Shown: positions 46,103 through 56,856 of the stretch, piece after piece
Layout of the letters: every line of letters starts with the position of its first letter
How positions within the stretch are numbered: position 1 is the first letter of the stretch
NCBI GenBank assembly: GCA_018398585.1
Contig: JAGTTD010000007.1
Coordinates: forward strand, 7,261,320-7,325,319
DNA from: Simmondsia chinensis
Taxonomy: Eukaryota; Streptophyta; Magnoliopsida; Caryophyllales; Simmondsiaceae
Length of the DNA stretch: 64,000 bases
Reading direction: 5' to 3'
Position numbers and translations under genes: made by a program
Notes under the pieces: generated by a model
What the model saw: the letters and a program-made list of their open reading frames with translations, nothing else
Told to the model about the DNA's origin: nothing
Databases searched by the model: none

Positions 46103-46259
46103 TAAAAGTGAAAAGTAATAATCTCTCGAACTAGTTAAAAAGATAAAAAACATAGATTCAACAGTCAGATCCATGAATAATTTCATTACATAAATATTCT
46201 AATCGTCATAGCATATCTCAAATTTGAACTTTAATATAAGTCATCATAAATCTATGCTA

Positions 46260-46312
46260 CAACAACAACAACAACAATCCCAGTGCCTCATGGGCTCCCG
46301 CAAAAGTAGGGT

Positions 46313-46349
<37 letters not shown>

Positions 46350-46390
46350 GGTGTACGCAGCTTTCCCCCTTCAGGGTGTCAACCTGACTT
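46260..46390 (-). mobile_element. 5'-truncated SINE with TTG tail
   Basis: On the minus strand the sequence holds AAAGCTGCGTACACCACC, a C run, GACCCTACTTTTGCGGGAGC and a tail of TTG repeats. This is the 3' body of a tRNA-derived plant SINE of the type ending (TTG)n, as in the tobacco TS family. The beginning (GGTTGACACCC) may be the remains of box B, so box A is missing. An imperfect target duplication of about 15 bp (CATAAATCTATGCTA at 46245-46259, CATAATTCTATGCTA at 46391-46405) flanks it. Confidence 0.85.
46314..46348. repeat. Homopolymer run of 35 G inside the SINE
   Basis: Related SINEs have a short CCCTCCCC-type stretch at this place (on the SINE strand). Here it is an uninterrupted run of 35. 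Confidence 0.9.
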
Positions 46391-46405
46391 CATAATTCTA
46401 TGCTA

Positions 46406-46880
46406 ATTCATGCAAAAACTCAACTACTTTAAGCAAAAATTTTGCTAAAAAAACAATCAAAAGTTCACACCATACATGCCATTCCCAAACTTAAAACTTG
46501 TATTATCCTCAATGCAAATCAACGAAAGTAAAGACAAGCAAAGAAAGGAAAGAGACGACCTGAGGTATGGCATATTCAGCTATGTGTGTTGAGCAAATCT
46601 AAAAAGGAAAGGCAGAAATAGCAAGCTACAAAAGAAGAAATAGAATACACAATACTAAACAAACTTGTTTGCAGCGCTAGAAATATGGATCGTACAAGTG
46701 TTTAGTAAAAGAGAAACAAAGTAAACATGAAAGGGAATATGATCTGCAAAGGCAAGAGAGTTCAATCAGAAAATTAAATTAAAATGCGCAAAAAAAGTCA
46801 AAGTAGGTTGGGTTACCTCCTAAGAGCGCGAAGTTTAACGTCTTTAGCTGGACATAGCTTGGAGCACAAAGTCAACCAAA
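46406..46880 (-). other. Non-coding part of element 4 between SINE and coding remnant
   Basis: No gene is visible. The block near 46805-46845 (GTTGGGTTACCTCCTAAGAG then TTTAACGTC) is the reversed hallmark seen in element 1 at about 8772-8808. Confidence 0.55.
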
Positions 46881-48310
46881 ATCTCAGGCACTGTCTGATA
46901 TAGAAATCAGGTTGAGCTTGTAGGGACGATCCCCGAATCCAACATTGTTTCTAGACTTGTGACTATCAAGGAGACGAACACGGTCAACATTGGGATCTCA
47001 AATCTCTGTCCTGCCAAGTTCAGGCGATGATACGCAATTATCGACATAGATAGGGACATTACTCCAATCAACATTTTTAATAAGATTGGGCGCACCTAAT
47101 TCTACCAAAGGGTCAATACCATAAACCCCAATAGCACTCTAGCTCATCCTCTATCTCCAGATGTCGAATAATAACACTCTCATCCTACAGTGAATCACAG
47201 CTTTGGCCGTTGCTAGGAACTGTTGGCCTACAGCAATAAGAGTGTTGTTCTTCTGCTTAGGAACATGGTCCATATTTAAAATAATAAATCAACAGGAAAG
47301 ACAAACTTGTTGACCTTGACAAGTACATCATCCATTATCCCACGAGGAACACGCGCTGTCCTATCAGCTAACTGAAGTGTGACACAAGTTGGCTTAAGAT
47401 TTCTTATACCCAATTTCTGAAAACCCTAGTAAGGGATGAGGTTGACACTCGCTCCTAGGTCTAGAAGGGCCCGACGAGTGTATCACTCCTTGATGACACA
47501 TGGGACCGTAAAGGCCCCGGGATTTCTAAACTTGGGCGGGGCACCCATTGCTAGAATGCTACTCAGCTTTTCAGTGAGTCGGACCTTCTTTCAAAGTGGG
47601 GTGCCTCGGCACCTTTCTTTTCCGTGCAAAGGTCCTTGAGGAACTTGGCGTACCTAGGAATGTGCTTAATGGTGTCGATCAATGGTAAGTTGATTTTCAC
47701 GTCCTTAAACACATCTATGAGCTCGATCTTCTTTGGGTCGTCCTTTTCCTTTGGTCCTATCAGGGCCGAAGGGAAAGGGACAACGAGTTCATAAACCCTC
47801 TCTTGTGGGCCCTCCCCATCAACAGTTGGGGAGGGATCCGTGCCCTAGTTCTCAATCTCAACCTGTACATCGCTAAGGTTCCCATCTCCAGTCACGGACA
47901 CAAACTTAACTTGCTCGTAAGTAAGCGAGTTAGGGTTAGAACTAGTTGACCCTACCGGATTTGTGAGAGGTTGGAAGGGTAATCTCCTTTCCTTTGGCCT
48001 ATGAAGAGCCCGAGCCAATTGTCCTATTTGGTCTTCTATTTTGGCAATAGACTAAGAATGAGATCAGACCAGTTGTGTGGTGTCCTCAAAGAATCAGAGC
48101 ATACGCTCCTCGAATTGTGAAGAATATCTTGGAGGTGGGGAAGGGGGGTTAACATGAGTAAGATTGGAGTGAGGTCGAGTGTCATATCTTTGCCCTCCCT
48201 AGAGAATGGAAGGGGATGCATTACCAACAAACCGAGGCGCTGATTGTTTCGTGGTTTGAGTTTGATTGGCATTCTGCTTCCATGAGAAGTTTGAAAGATT
48301 GTGCCACCAA
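46880..48310 (-). pseudogene. gag C-terminus and protease of element 4
   Basis: On the minus strand the sequence runs from the end of gag (NFSWKQNANQ-like, about 48280) through the acidic linker and LFKDVKINLP-type sequence (about 47700-47670) into protease. The catalytic region ALLDLGASVNLIPY lies at about 47475-47435, then TLQLADRTARVPRGIMDDVL and VKVNKFVFP. Stops and frameshifts occur throughout. After protease comes the GFGDRPY segment shared with element 1, then non-coding sequence. No RT or integrase motif is present. The catalytic block deleted in element 1 is kept here. Confidence 0.82.
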
Positions 48311-48315
48311 GGATC
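48311..48315. other. Left target-site duplication of the gag-only element
   Basis: GGATC here and at 51656-51660. Confidence 0.92.
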
Positions 48316-48806
48316 TGTTACACTCGGGCTTGATTCCCGAACATAAGCTAATATAATTTTGATAGGATTGAGAGTTTGGGATGAGAAAGAATATAGAATT
48401 TAGATGAGAAAGAAGAGTTTTAGAGTTAGATGAGAGAAAGAAGGGAAGGGGATTAGAAAATAGAGTTTTATCTCAATTTGAGATGATATTTCAGATTTTG
48501 TCATTGAATGATTTGATGATTACAACTCAACACTTATTTATAGTGAGCTAAACAAGTAATGCAATGTACCTAAACACTGCTTAGAACAATCTAGAACTAC
48601 TAACTAATATTCATTTATTGAATTTAGCGCAAAAAACACAGCCTAATAGCAACTAACAGTAGCAAGCAGAGGTCACGCAGCAGCAAGAGCAAAATATCAG
48701 CAACAGAATGCAGCAGCAACAAATTCAACAAGCTGTACCGCCAAGAATGAATTTCCCGCCTACTTTGCCAATTTAAACTCAAGTCTCGGAATATCGGTTT
48801 GTAACA
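48316..48806 (-). repeat. 3' LTR of the gag-only element
   Basis: TGTTACAAAC to GAGTGTAACA on the minus strand. It matches 51165-51655 with no length difference. Confidence 0.95.
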
Positions 48807-48820
48807 TTCCCTTCCCTTTG
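48807..48820 (-). other. Polypurine tract of the gag-only element
   Basis: On the minus strand the sequence CAAAGGGAAGGGAA lies directly before the 3' LTR. Confidence 0.8.
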
Positions 48821-48865
48821 AAAACATTCTTGTCCTCAAGAATGAAAGAGAACGATACTCGGAAA

Positions 48866-50830
48866 TCACTTATTGGAAGCGTTACCCTTCCGAAACTGAA
48901 GTTTTTTGGACTTGTACAACTTCATAGTGAGGTCGTGCAATTCCTTCCTTCGAGCTATTGGATCCACTTCATCCTCACTGCCATGGTCCTGATCGGACCC
49001 TTCGTTTTCAGCGTCATCTTCATCACTTTCGAATTGCCCTTCAACATCAACTTCTCTTGCCATCATGAGAAGTTTGGGATCTCACCTATGACCGGGTAAA
49101 TAAGGTTGATGGCATTTAAAACAGCGGTTTCGGGACACCTTCTCAATGTTTCGTGGGTCTTTATGATCATCCCATTTCTTGTGGTCTAACCCCTTGTGAG
49201 GGTGTTGGAAGTTCTCTTCTCGATGCTTGGGCGGCCGATCGAGAATCATTAAGTCGGAGGCTTGTGACAAGAAAGCAGGTTCAAGAGCCTTCATCAAGTT
49301 CTTGATTTTTGGCTTTAACCCACTGATGAAGCTTGAGACATAGAAGGACTCCGGGGCTCGAGGTGCAATTGTAATCATACTGGCTCGGAGATTTTCAAAT
49401 TTCGTCATATAGGCCTTCACTGTAGTGACTTGCGTTAATTTGTTGAAGCTTTCCACGACATCACCCACTTCTTCATCATCATAGCGCTCGCATATCTCTG
49501 ACACAAACTTGTCCCAAGTAAGAACGGGATTGCTCTTTAACAAGTTGTAGAACCACACTTCGTGATCCCCTTGGAGATAAACCGCGGCCAATTCCACCTT
49601 TTGATCATCGGGAATAGAGTAGAAATGGAAATATCGCTCGCATCTTCTTATCCACCAATGAGGTTGCTTCCCATCAAAATTTTCAAGTTGAACTCGAGGT
49701 TGTCGGAAGCTATTGTGTCTATTTCCATAGGTAACTTCATTGCTTCGGTCATGTACCATTTCAGAGGCATTTTGTCCATATTGTTGCTGCAGAACAGATG
49801 TGGACGGTTGAACAAAGTGTCCGAAATTCCAAAAAACAGGTCTCGTGCGTGTTGGCTCATAAAACGGATCAGAGTATCCTGCATTCTGTTCTGTTCGGTA
49901 CTGCGGTCCTGGAGGCAGATCTGAAAAATCTGGAGGATGCTCCTTCGGATCTGAATTTGTGCCTAAAGATCGAATATGTTCTTGATCCAATTGTTGCTCA
50001 TGCATACCAGCAGCTACATCAACTTCAGGGATCTGATTTCGTGGCCTAAAATGCTCGGTTTGAGCCTGCTTTTGTGGCCTGATATGCTCGGTTTGGACCT
50101 GCACTTCAGCTGCAGCTTTACCACTTTGAGGTTCCAACTCCACATATGTCCTATTTAATCGGCTTGAGGGCATTAGTGGTGCAAAACGTGATGCCACATT
50201 CTGATTTTCAACCTGGTTGTGCAACTCTTTCAGCCTCTCCTCAAGATTCGAAGTTTGTTGGTTGAAACGGTTGGTGATTCTTTCTTCCAACACCTGAACT
50301 TGCTGATTCATTTGTTCGGTTATCATCCCTTCAACATTTTGAGACACAAAACTTTCATTGTCTAAATTACTTCCTCCCAGAATTGGCCTATTGAACTGCT
50401 TTTGAACCTCGGTTATCTTCTCATCAAACATTCGTGCCTGCTATTCGATTCTTCCAGTGATCATGTTCTCCAATTGCTGCTGGTGCTGCTTGATTTGAGT
50501 TTCGATCTTATCATCTACTTGTTAAGAGTGTAAGTTAAACCTTTCGATGAAGGCCTGCTCTTGCTCTTTCAACATGAGACGCATTCGAATATCATTCCTT
50601 TGCTCAAGTTCTCGCACGGTCTAATTCGATTCCAGCATTGATTGATTAATTTGAGCCATTTGATTCATCAAGGCTGCCAATCGAGCACTTACTCCATCAC
50701 CAATGCTTGTTTGAGGTTCACTCTCAACATTTCCACAAACAACTTCAACATATGATTGATTTGTCGCTGCACGAGCAGCTGCAGCTCGGGTGAGAACTCC
50801 ACCAGACATCACCACATCACCTAACTCCAT
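48866..50830 (-). pseudogene. gag: gag of the gag-only element, one frame with four in-frame stops
   Basis: From ATG at 50830 (MELGDVVMSGGVLTRAAAAR) to the stop at 48866 the sequence stays in one frame of about 654 codons. Four stops lie inside: after MLESN (near 50622), after RFNLHS (near 50523), after ITGRIE (near 50444) and after PYLPGHR (near 49082). The N-terminal third is rich in Gln and Glu with heptad-like spacing. The Gag core follows (VQLENFDGKQPHWWIRRCER, VYLQGDHEVWFYNLLKSNPV, then CERYDDEEVGDVVESFNKLT). A zinc knuckle begins CFKCHQPYLPGHR and is cut by TGA where its last Cys is expected. The acidic tail has SDEDDAENEGSDQDHGSEDE. No protease motif follows. Confidence 0.9.
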
Positions 50831-51151
50831 TCACAATCTCAACCGCAAGCACACAATTTCTGGTTTTAACCGAATCTGCACTGATTGGTACCTGATCGGG
50901 AAGATCTTAATTTGAATTTGGTAGTTGCTGAACTGAACTTGATCTTGCTAGTTTTCGATCTGATCTTGATCAATTTGGCCTGAGTTGTACTGATTTTGAT
51001 CAATTCGATCAAAACTCTGCAGAACAAGAATCCATCACATTGATCTTCAATTAATTGAGCTGAACCGTAAGACTTGGCACTAAATCAGCACCAATTTGAT
51101 TTCTGATTTTTTTTTTTTTTAAATTTTGATTACGCACTCGATCGGATCGAG

Positions 51152-51163
51152 GCTCTGATACCA
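51152..51163 (-). other. Primer-binding site of the gag-only element, tRNA-Met type
   Basis: TGGTATCAGAGC on the minus strand, one base after the 5' LTR. Confidence 0.93.
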
Positions 51164-51164
51164 C

Positions 51165-51655
51165 TGTTATGCTCGGGCTTGATTCCCGAACATAAGCTAA
51201 TATAATTTTGATAGGATTGAGAGTTTGGGATGAGAAAGAATATAGAATTTAGATGAGAAAAAAGAGTTTTAGAGTTAGATGAGAGAATGAAGGGAAGGGG
51301 ATGAGAAAATAGAGTTTTATCTCAATTTGAGATGATATTTCAGATTTTGTCATTGAATGATTTGATGATTATAACTCAACACTTATTTATAGTGAGCTAA
51401 ACAAGTAATGCAATGTACCTAAACACTCCTTAGAACAATCTAGAACTACTAACTAATATTCATTTATTGAATTTGGCGCCAAAAACACAGCCTAACAGCA
51501 ACTAACGGTAGCAGGCAGAGGTCACGTAGCAGCAAGAGCAAAATATCAGCAACAGAATGCAGCAGCAACAGATTCAACAGACTTTACCGCCAAAAATGAA
51601 TTTCCCGCCTACTTTACCAATTTAAACTCAAGTCTCGGAATATTGGTTTGTAACA
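51165..51655 (-). repeat. 5' LTR of the gag-only element
   Basis: Pair of 48316-48806. It ends next to GGATC at 51656-51660. Confidence 0.95.
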
Positions 51656-51660
51656 GGATC

Positions 51661-52612
51661 GTAGGTGTTGGAGAATGGGTCGTTATTTCTCGAATATTCT
51701 TAAGTTGCATAAACCTATTCCTGCACATGTTCGGGAAATTGAGACACATATAAACAATCAAGCACAGAATAGTCCTCACCCGAACAAATGCCACACGTAG
51801 TCGTATTATCCGATGACTCAGCTGCATTGACCGGGCGCACATTAGTAGGATTCACATGCAAGTTCATAATTAGATCCATCTTCTTACTAAGGGTGGCTAC
51901 TCTAAGGTTGACGTCACCGTTGGGTGCTACTTCATAGACACCATGTGTGCTCCCTCTAACCATCCTCGTAGAAGAGGCTTGGTCGAGAGAGTGTTTGCTC
52001 AGGCGCTCAAATAGCATCCACGCCTCGTTCTCATCTTATTGGTTAAATGCTCCTCTGCATAAAGTATTAACCATCTGCTTGTTAGAAGCTGTAAGACCAT
52101 CGTAAAATGTTGCACAAGAGCCCACTTGGGTGACCCGTGGTGGGGACAACTTTGAAAGAGCTCCTTAAATTTGTCCCAACTTTCATGAGATTGCTCCTGA
52201 CTTTTTTGTTTAAAACTATTAATTGCATGCCTAACAGCCGTAGTTCTAGCGTTAGGGTAAAACTTGATCAGAAAACTTTGTTGGAGGTCATCCCAAGTGG
52301 TGATTTCACCCCTTTGAAGGGATTGAAACCACCTTTTAGCTGTCTTTTAAGGAAAACGAAAAAAAGGTGTAGTCTAACAGCATCAGTTGAGACACCTTGA
52401 TAGTGGCATGTTGGGCAAATTTCAATAATTGCATCAAGGTACTCGTATGGGCTCTCAATTGGCTTCCCATAGAAAGTGGGAAGTATGTTGATGGTCCTTG
52501 GCTTGATTTCGAAGTTTGCATTACCCATGGCGGGTAACGCAACTCTGGCAGGTGCGACGTACATTCAGGGAACAAAGTGGTCCCCAGTTGTATGAGGTAC
52601 AAAGTTGGCCAT
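51661..52612 (-). pseudogene. gag: gag of element 4, N-terminal part
   Basis: The likely start is ATG at 52612, in the same context as element 1 (TPHT/VPHT-TGDHF at the beginning). Recognisable parts are INILPTFYGKPIESPYEYLD (about 52490), the RWFQSLPRGEITTW equivalent (GGFNPFKG, frameshifted), and SKHSLDQASSTRMVRGSTHG (about 52000-51940). The sequence ICSGEDYSVLDCLYVSQFPE (about 51785-51730) follows. Gag is cut at 51656 by the gag-only element and resumes at 48310. Frameshifts and stops are present. Confidence 0.85.
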
Positions 52613-52845
52613 GGTTAGAGGTTGATTCGCACGCGCCTCATATCACCTCAAGGTAGATAAAGCTAACTCAATTTCCGGAACATAAGGTAATAATTCAGGG
52701 TTGAGTGAGCGTTTACTACGCATACGATAAGGAAAGCGAGTTGAATTCACTTTGGCCACAACCTGAAACTAAAACAAAAGAAATAAATAAAAAAAATAAA
52801 CAAACAAAAAGAAAAAAACTCGTTAATACCTAAATCTCACTTAGC

Positions 52846-52863
52846 CTATCGATTCCCCGGCAA
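52846..52863 (-). other. Primer-binding site of element 4, tRNA-Asp type
   Basis: On the minus strand TGGCGTCGTTGCCGGGGA lies 8 bases after the 5' LTR. It has one mismatch to the tRNA-Asp complement. Confidence 0.87.
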
Positions 52864-52877
52864 CGACGCCAGACACT

Positions 52878-54383
52878 TGATTTAGTTTTAAAAGTGTTTT
52901 AGAACTGTGTATTCACAAGCGTATGAGATCTTTGTAGCTTAGTTAGGTATACCGGTGTCGTATTCACAGGAAATCGTAGTTAAGTCAGATTTAGTTGTTA
53001 ATGAGTGGTTGAAATTGGGTTTTTGTTTGTTTTAAATGATTTATTGACTAAATTAATGAAATTAAATAAAATTAAAGTTGTCAATTCAATTGAGGTTAGT
53101 TTAGAGAATAAATTTTGGGTAGCTTTACTAGTATCCCATTGTTATGTTCTACTATGACAATGATTTAAGAGGTTTAGGCTACAAGCACTAGGCTTGAGTT
53201 AATATTTAAACTAGGGCTTAGGTTAATGAGCTAATCTAATGGCATAACTTATCATATCACTCTACATATAGCATATGTTATCTCATTAGCACTACTTAAT
53301 TTCTTTGTCACTCCTAATTTAATATTAAACATGAATTAACATGTAAGCTAGTCTAATGACATAACCCATTTTATCACCCTAAGTGTCGCATGGATTATCT
53401 CAATCGCACTAGTTAATCCCTTTGTCACTCCTAATTTAGTATTAATTTGTATAAAAGATTGTGTTCAGGGTTAGGTACGACCTCAATCTTGACCATGCAT
53501 GAAAACAAGTTAAGTTTTAGTATAAGCTACAAGCTCGTAGACAAACGCTAATAATTTGGAGGTCTTAACTTGGCTACAAGCACACAGAAAAAACCAAACA
53601 GCAATCCTAAATTCCCCGTAGAAGTTTGTAAATAACATAACAGTATCATTGTTAAAAGCATAATATAAATCTAGGATATGGACGGCTACCTATCCTTTAT
53701 CCCTCAACTAAAAGTCTACTCTTCTATGGGAGTTCTAAACATCATGAAATTTAAAAGAGAAAACAATGATGACTAAAATTAAGGACTTGAAGACTCCCTC
53801 GATTGATGTTAATGTTGATCCTCGCTTTGATTCCCCCAGCACTCTGACCACCCACGCTTAGGTGTTTGAGAATCCCTTGGATTTTATAGCGGCTTCATAA
53901 AGGAGATGAGAACTAGAGACGTGGCAAAAGATACAAAATTAAGGTCTCCTCCTCTATATTTATATTCACAGCGTAACCTAAGTCACATTGGGGTGAGGGC
54001 CGATCGATTGGATCCTGATCAGCTGGCCTTCTGTAGCCAGTCGATTGATCGATTCTCTTTCCCCATCGTCGATAGTCCAACTGTAAGGCGACCTTCCGTG
54101 GGTTGCTAATTGAACGGTACTTTGCACCGATTAATGGTTGAGTACCTGAAATCTACGAGACCTATTTGAGTTACCGAAACCCGATTGGTCATTCTTTTGC
54201 ACACGTGGTCGGGTTTCTTAGAATAGTCTTTAAATATGCCTTGATTACACTTGATTTTGTCACTTTTCGACCTTTGTTTGGCCGTTGCACTTCAAGTATG
54301 AATGTATCTAGATTACAATTAAACACGCATGTAAAAGCCAAATTTGTCACATAAATGAAGAATAAAATATGTAAATATAATCA
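52878..54383 (-). repeat. 5' LTR of element 4
   Basis: On the minus strand it opens TGATTATATTTACATATTTT and ends near AAATCA. It matches the LTRs of element 1. It lacks the GCGCC after TGAT. It carries an internal tandem duplication of about 110 bp around 53230-53450. Confidence 0.85.
53230..53450. repeat. Internal duplication in the element 4 LTR
   Basis: Two diverged copies of a segment with 'catgttatctcattagcac'-like sequence and 'tttgtcactcctaattta' lie next to each other. The other LTR copies in the window have one. Confidence 0.7.
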
Positions 54384-56846
54384 GCCCCCAACCCTAAAAA
54401 TGGCCTATTTGAAGAAATTATTAGCGATTAAAAGATAAAATGACCATTTAAAATGTAGATATTACGGCCTTTCTTGTGGTATTATTGTACCTTTTTACCT
54501 TCTAAAAGAATTTCAATTGTAGAAGTTACTTCTCTCTTTTTGGTACCTAAATTACATATGAAGTACTTTTATTTATACATGTTGCCTCATAGTGTTGCTA
54601 GTGACCATAGGAATATCCACTTAAAAAAAAGACTATAGGAATAATGTTATAGGTATATTCTTTTTCTATATAATTTATGTACTCAAATATTGCTAATATC
54701 ATTGAGTTTTCTCCATTTTTAGAGATTTTTCAATTTATTATCATTATTATTTTTTCTAGGTCCAAAGAGATTTGTCAATTGATACTTAAATTATGTAATT
54801 TTTTCATTTATATTTGTTTCGCGGTACTATGTAATAATATTAAAACACATACTACGGATATATTCTTATTTTATACTCATTTTACGCACCTATCTACATG
54901 AAAAAAATTATAAATTGATAGAAGATATTTATTTGATAATGATAGTTCTTTCTCTACATTTGTTATTTTCTCTGGTACAATTCTGTATAATATTTATTAA
55001 TGGATTCTCAATTGCATGTAAATTATGTGAAATATATATCCATGCTTGATTGCTAAGTTGTCCCCGACATTCCAGGCTTCACTCCATTCTTATCCTAAAT
55101 AAAGAAAATAAATTAGTGAAAACTTTAATGAAAATCTCAATGATAAAAATAATCAAAGAATATAAGATTAAGATTTATAGTTTATGTCTAGTAATAAAAA
55201 ATAATATACATATTAATACTAATATAAGATTACATAAAACTGGTTCATGTTTGATATCTCCTAATTGTAATATTGGCTGTCAAAGATGGGGAAATGAATA
55301 TTTTTCATGTAATATAAACAGGTCCAGTTCAATTAGTTTTTGGCTCAGGGCAAAGTTTCTTCTGATAATTGTGCTTCTATTCTTTGAGCTATTGCTTTGA
55401 TTGAGGCAATGCCGCAACCATCCATTTTTTGTTATAAGGTATGAATATGAGATTTTATTCAAGGGTAAATACATTATGAACTATTAAAACTATTACTTGA
55501 AATTAGAGTGATTTTCTAATTTTAATTTTACCAAGCGGGCCTCTTGGACCCCCTTGTCTTGCCGGGAACCTTTCAGGCATTAAGTTTGTTATTGCTGAGA
55601 CCTTGGACCATCATTTTGTATTATTTAGACCTGTAATATTATTCTGACTTTGTTAGAAACTAATTTAGAGGCATGTTTGGTATTATGTTCTATTTATAGC
55701 TTTTGATTTTTGTGAAATTAGAAATCAGGGTTTTGAAATAGTTTTTTTTTTTTTTTTTTTTTTTTGCCTTTTGGTTTCTATTTTTAGTTTTCATTTAAAC
55801 TAGGATAAAATTGAAAACAAAAAACCAAAACAAAAAACAAATATGATTTTTATTTTCTAAAAAATAAAGTACAACAAACAAAAAACAATACTAAATAGGC
55901 CATAAGATTTTGGGTGGTTGTTTTTTTTGATATACTATCAAAACATCTTTAACGGAAACCTTTTTAACAATTAATAAGACATCAGAAGTACAAGACAAAC
56001 TAGGGTACTATCCGTGATTTAAGCCCAGTAGACATTCCTATGAGTGGCGTGCTAGAGTATAAAACTATACTTGCACTTGACTAATAATTTAAACTTTTGA
56101 GATTATTAGTTCGCATTGGACAGAAATGAACTGTCCAAGTTAGACAATTCATTGTCAAGGTATGCATTTATTGTTGAGCCTTTATCTATCAATTTACGTT
56201 TTTGAGATAGTTGATTCCTTGATATGATATTAGTCTTGTCGATTGAGAGGTTACAAGTTGAAATCTTAACAAACTTCACTCTTAATATTTATACAATTTC
56301 AGCACAATGTATGAGTTTGGTATTTAGAGTGACAAACTTATCGTGCTATAGGTTAGTAATCCTCAACCCTAACCTAATATAGTTAATAAAAGGGTTGATT
56401 TCAATTTTCATTTGACCCCCTCCTTAAGAAAGACCGAGAAATCTTGCACAAGTCAAGAGCACTAAGGGTTGTCTAAACCTTGTTGATGCTATATAATAGG
56501 TGGCAATTTTCTTCTTGAATTTTCTAAGAGACTATAAAATGGCCTTTGAGCTTTATATTTGCACAAAAAAAAAAAAAAAAGAAAAAAAAAGAAAAAAAGA
56601 AAAAAAAATAAAAATAAAAATGAGTAACCATGTGATCATTAGTTTCTGCACTCATTTAATAGTCTTTTACATATAAATATATTTGTCAAAACATCTTAGT
56701 AAGTAAAATATAGGTTCATTTACGCCAAAGGTCTTTATACTTGTCCACTGTGTCAATTAGTCTTTATACTTTTGATTTTAGCAATTGGATCCATGTACTA
56801 TCTAAATTTGTATCAGTCTACTCCTCAAGTAAAATCGAAAGTGTGG
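54384..56846. other. Intergenic stretch
   Basis: AT-rich, with no open frame I can assign and no structural RNA I recognise. It contains one MITE (55670-55901), a T run at 55742-55765 and an A-rich tract at 56564-56620. Confidence 0.55.
55670..55901. mobile_element. Small MITE, related to the one in intron 2
   Basis: Its ends, GGCATGTTTGGTATTAT and (reversed) GGCCTATTTAGTATTG, match the ends of the element at 32938-33166, and the lengths agree (232 and 229 bp). The centre is a T run flanked by A-rich words. The target duplication is not clear here. Confidence 0.58.
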
Positions 56847-56856
56847 AAATCTACAG

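Larger units (their letters stand above)
48316..51655 (-). mobile_element. TR-GAG element: gag-only LTR retrotransposon, 3.34 kb
   Basis: Two 491-bp LTRs flank 2.36 kb of internal sequence with a tRNA-Met primer-binding site, one gag gene and a purine tract. GGATC is duplicated exactly on both sides. There is no protease, RT or integrase, so movement needed proteins from another element. By eye the LTRs differ at about 20 of 491 positions. Confidence 0.95.
42733..54383 (-). mobile_element. Element 4: non-autonomous Athila/Tat-like LTR retrotransposon, minus strand
   Basis: It has the same plan as element 1, in reverse: a 5' LTR (52878-54383), a tRNA-Asp primer-binding site, gag, protease, a pol-less non-coding region with the shared 3' motif, a purine tract and a truncated 3' LTR (42733-43267). 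LTR and coding sequences are similar to element 1. Nested in it are a gag-only LTR element (48316-51655), a SINE (46260-46390) and a LINE-like fragment (about 44397-46102). The outer part of its 3' LTR is missing, so it has no visible target duplication. Confidence 0.85.

Noticed and set aside
46224..46406. Open frame with a long glycine run
   Set aside because: It is the G homopolymer inside the reversed SINE.
54400..55660. Possible host gene in the intergenic stretch
   Set aside because: Only short AT-rich frames without conserved motifs or plausible splice-joined coding.
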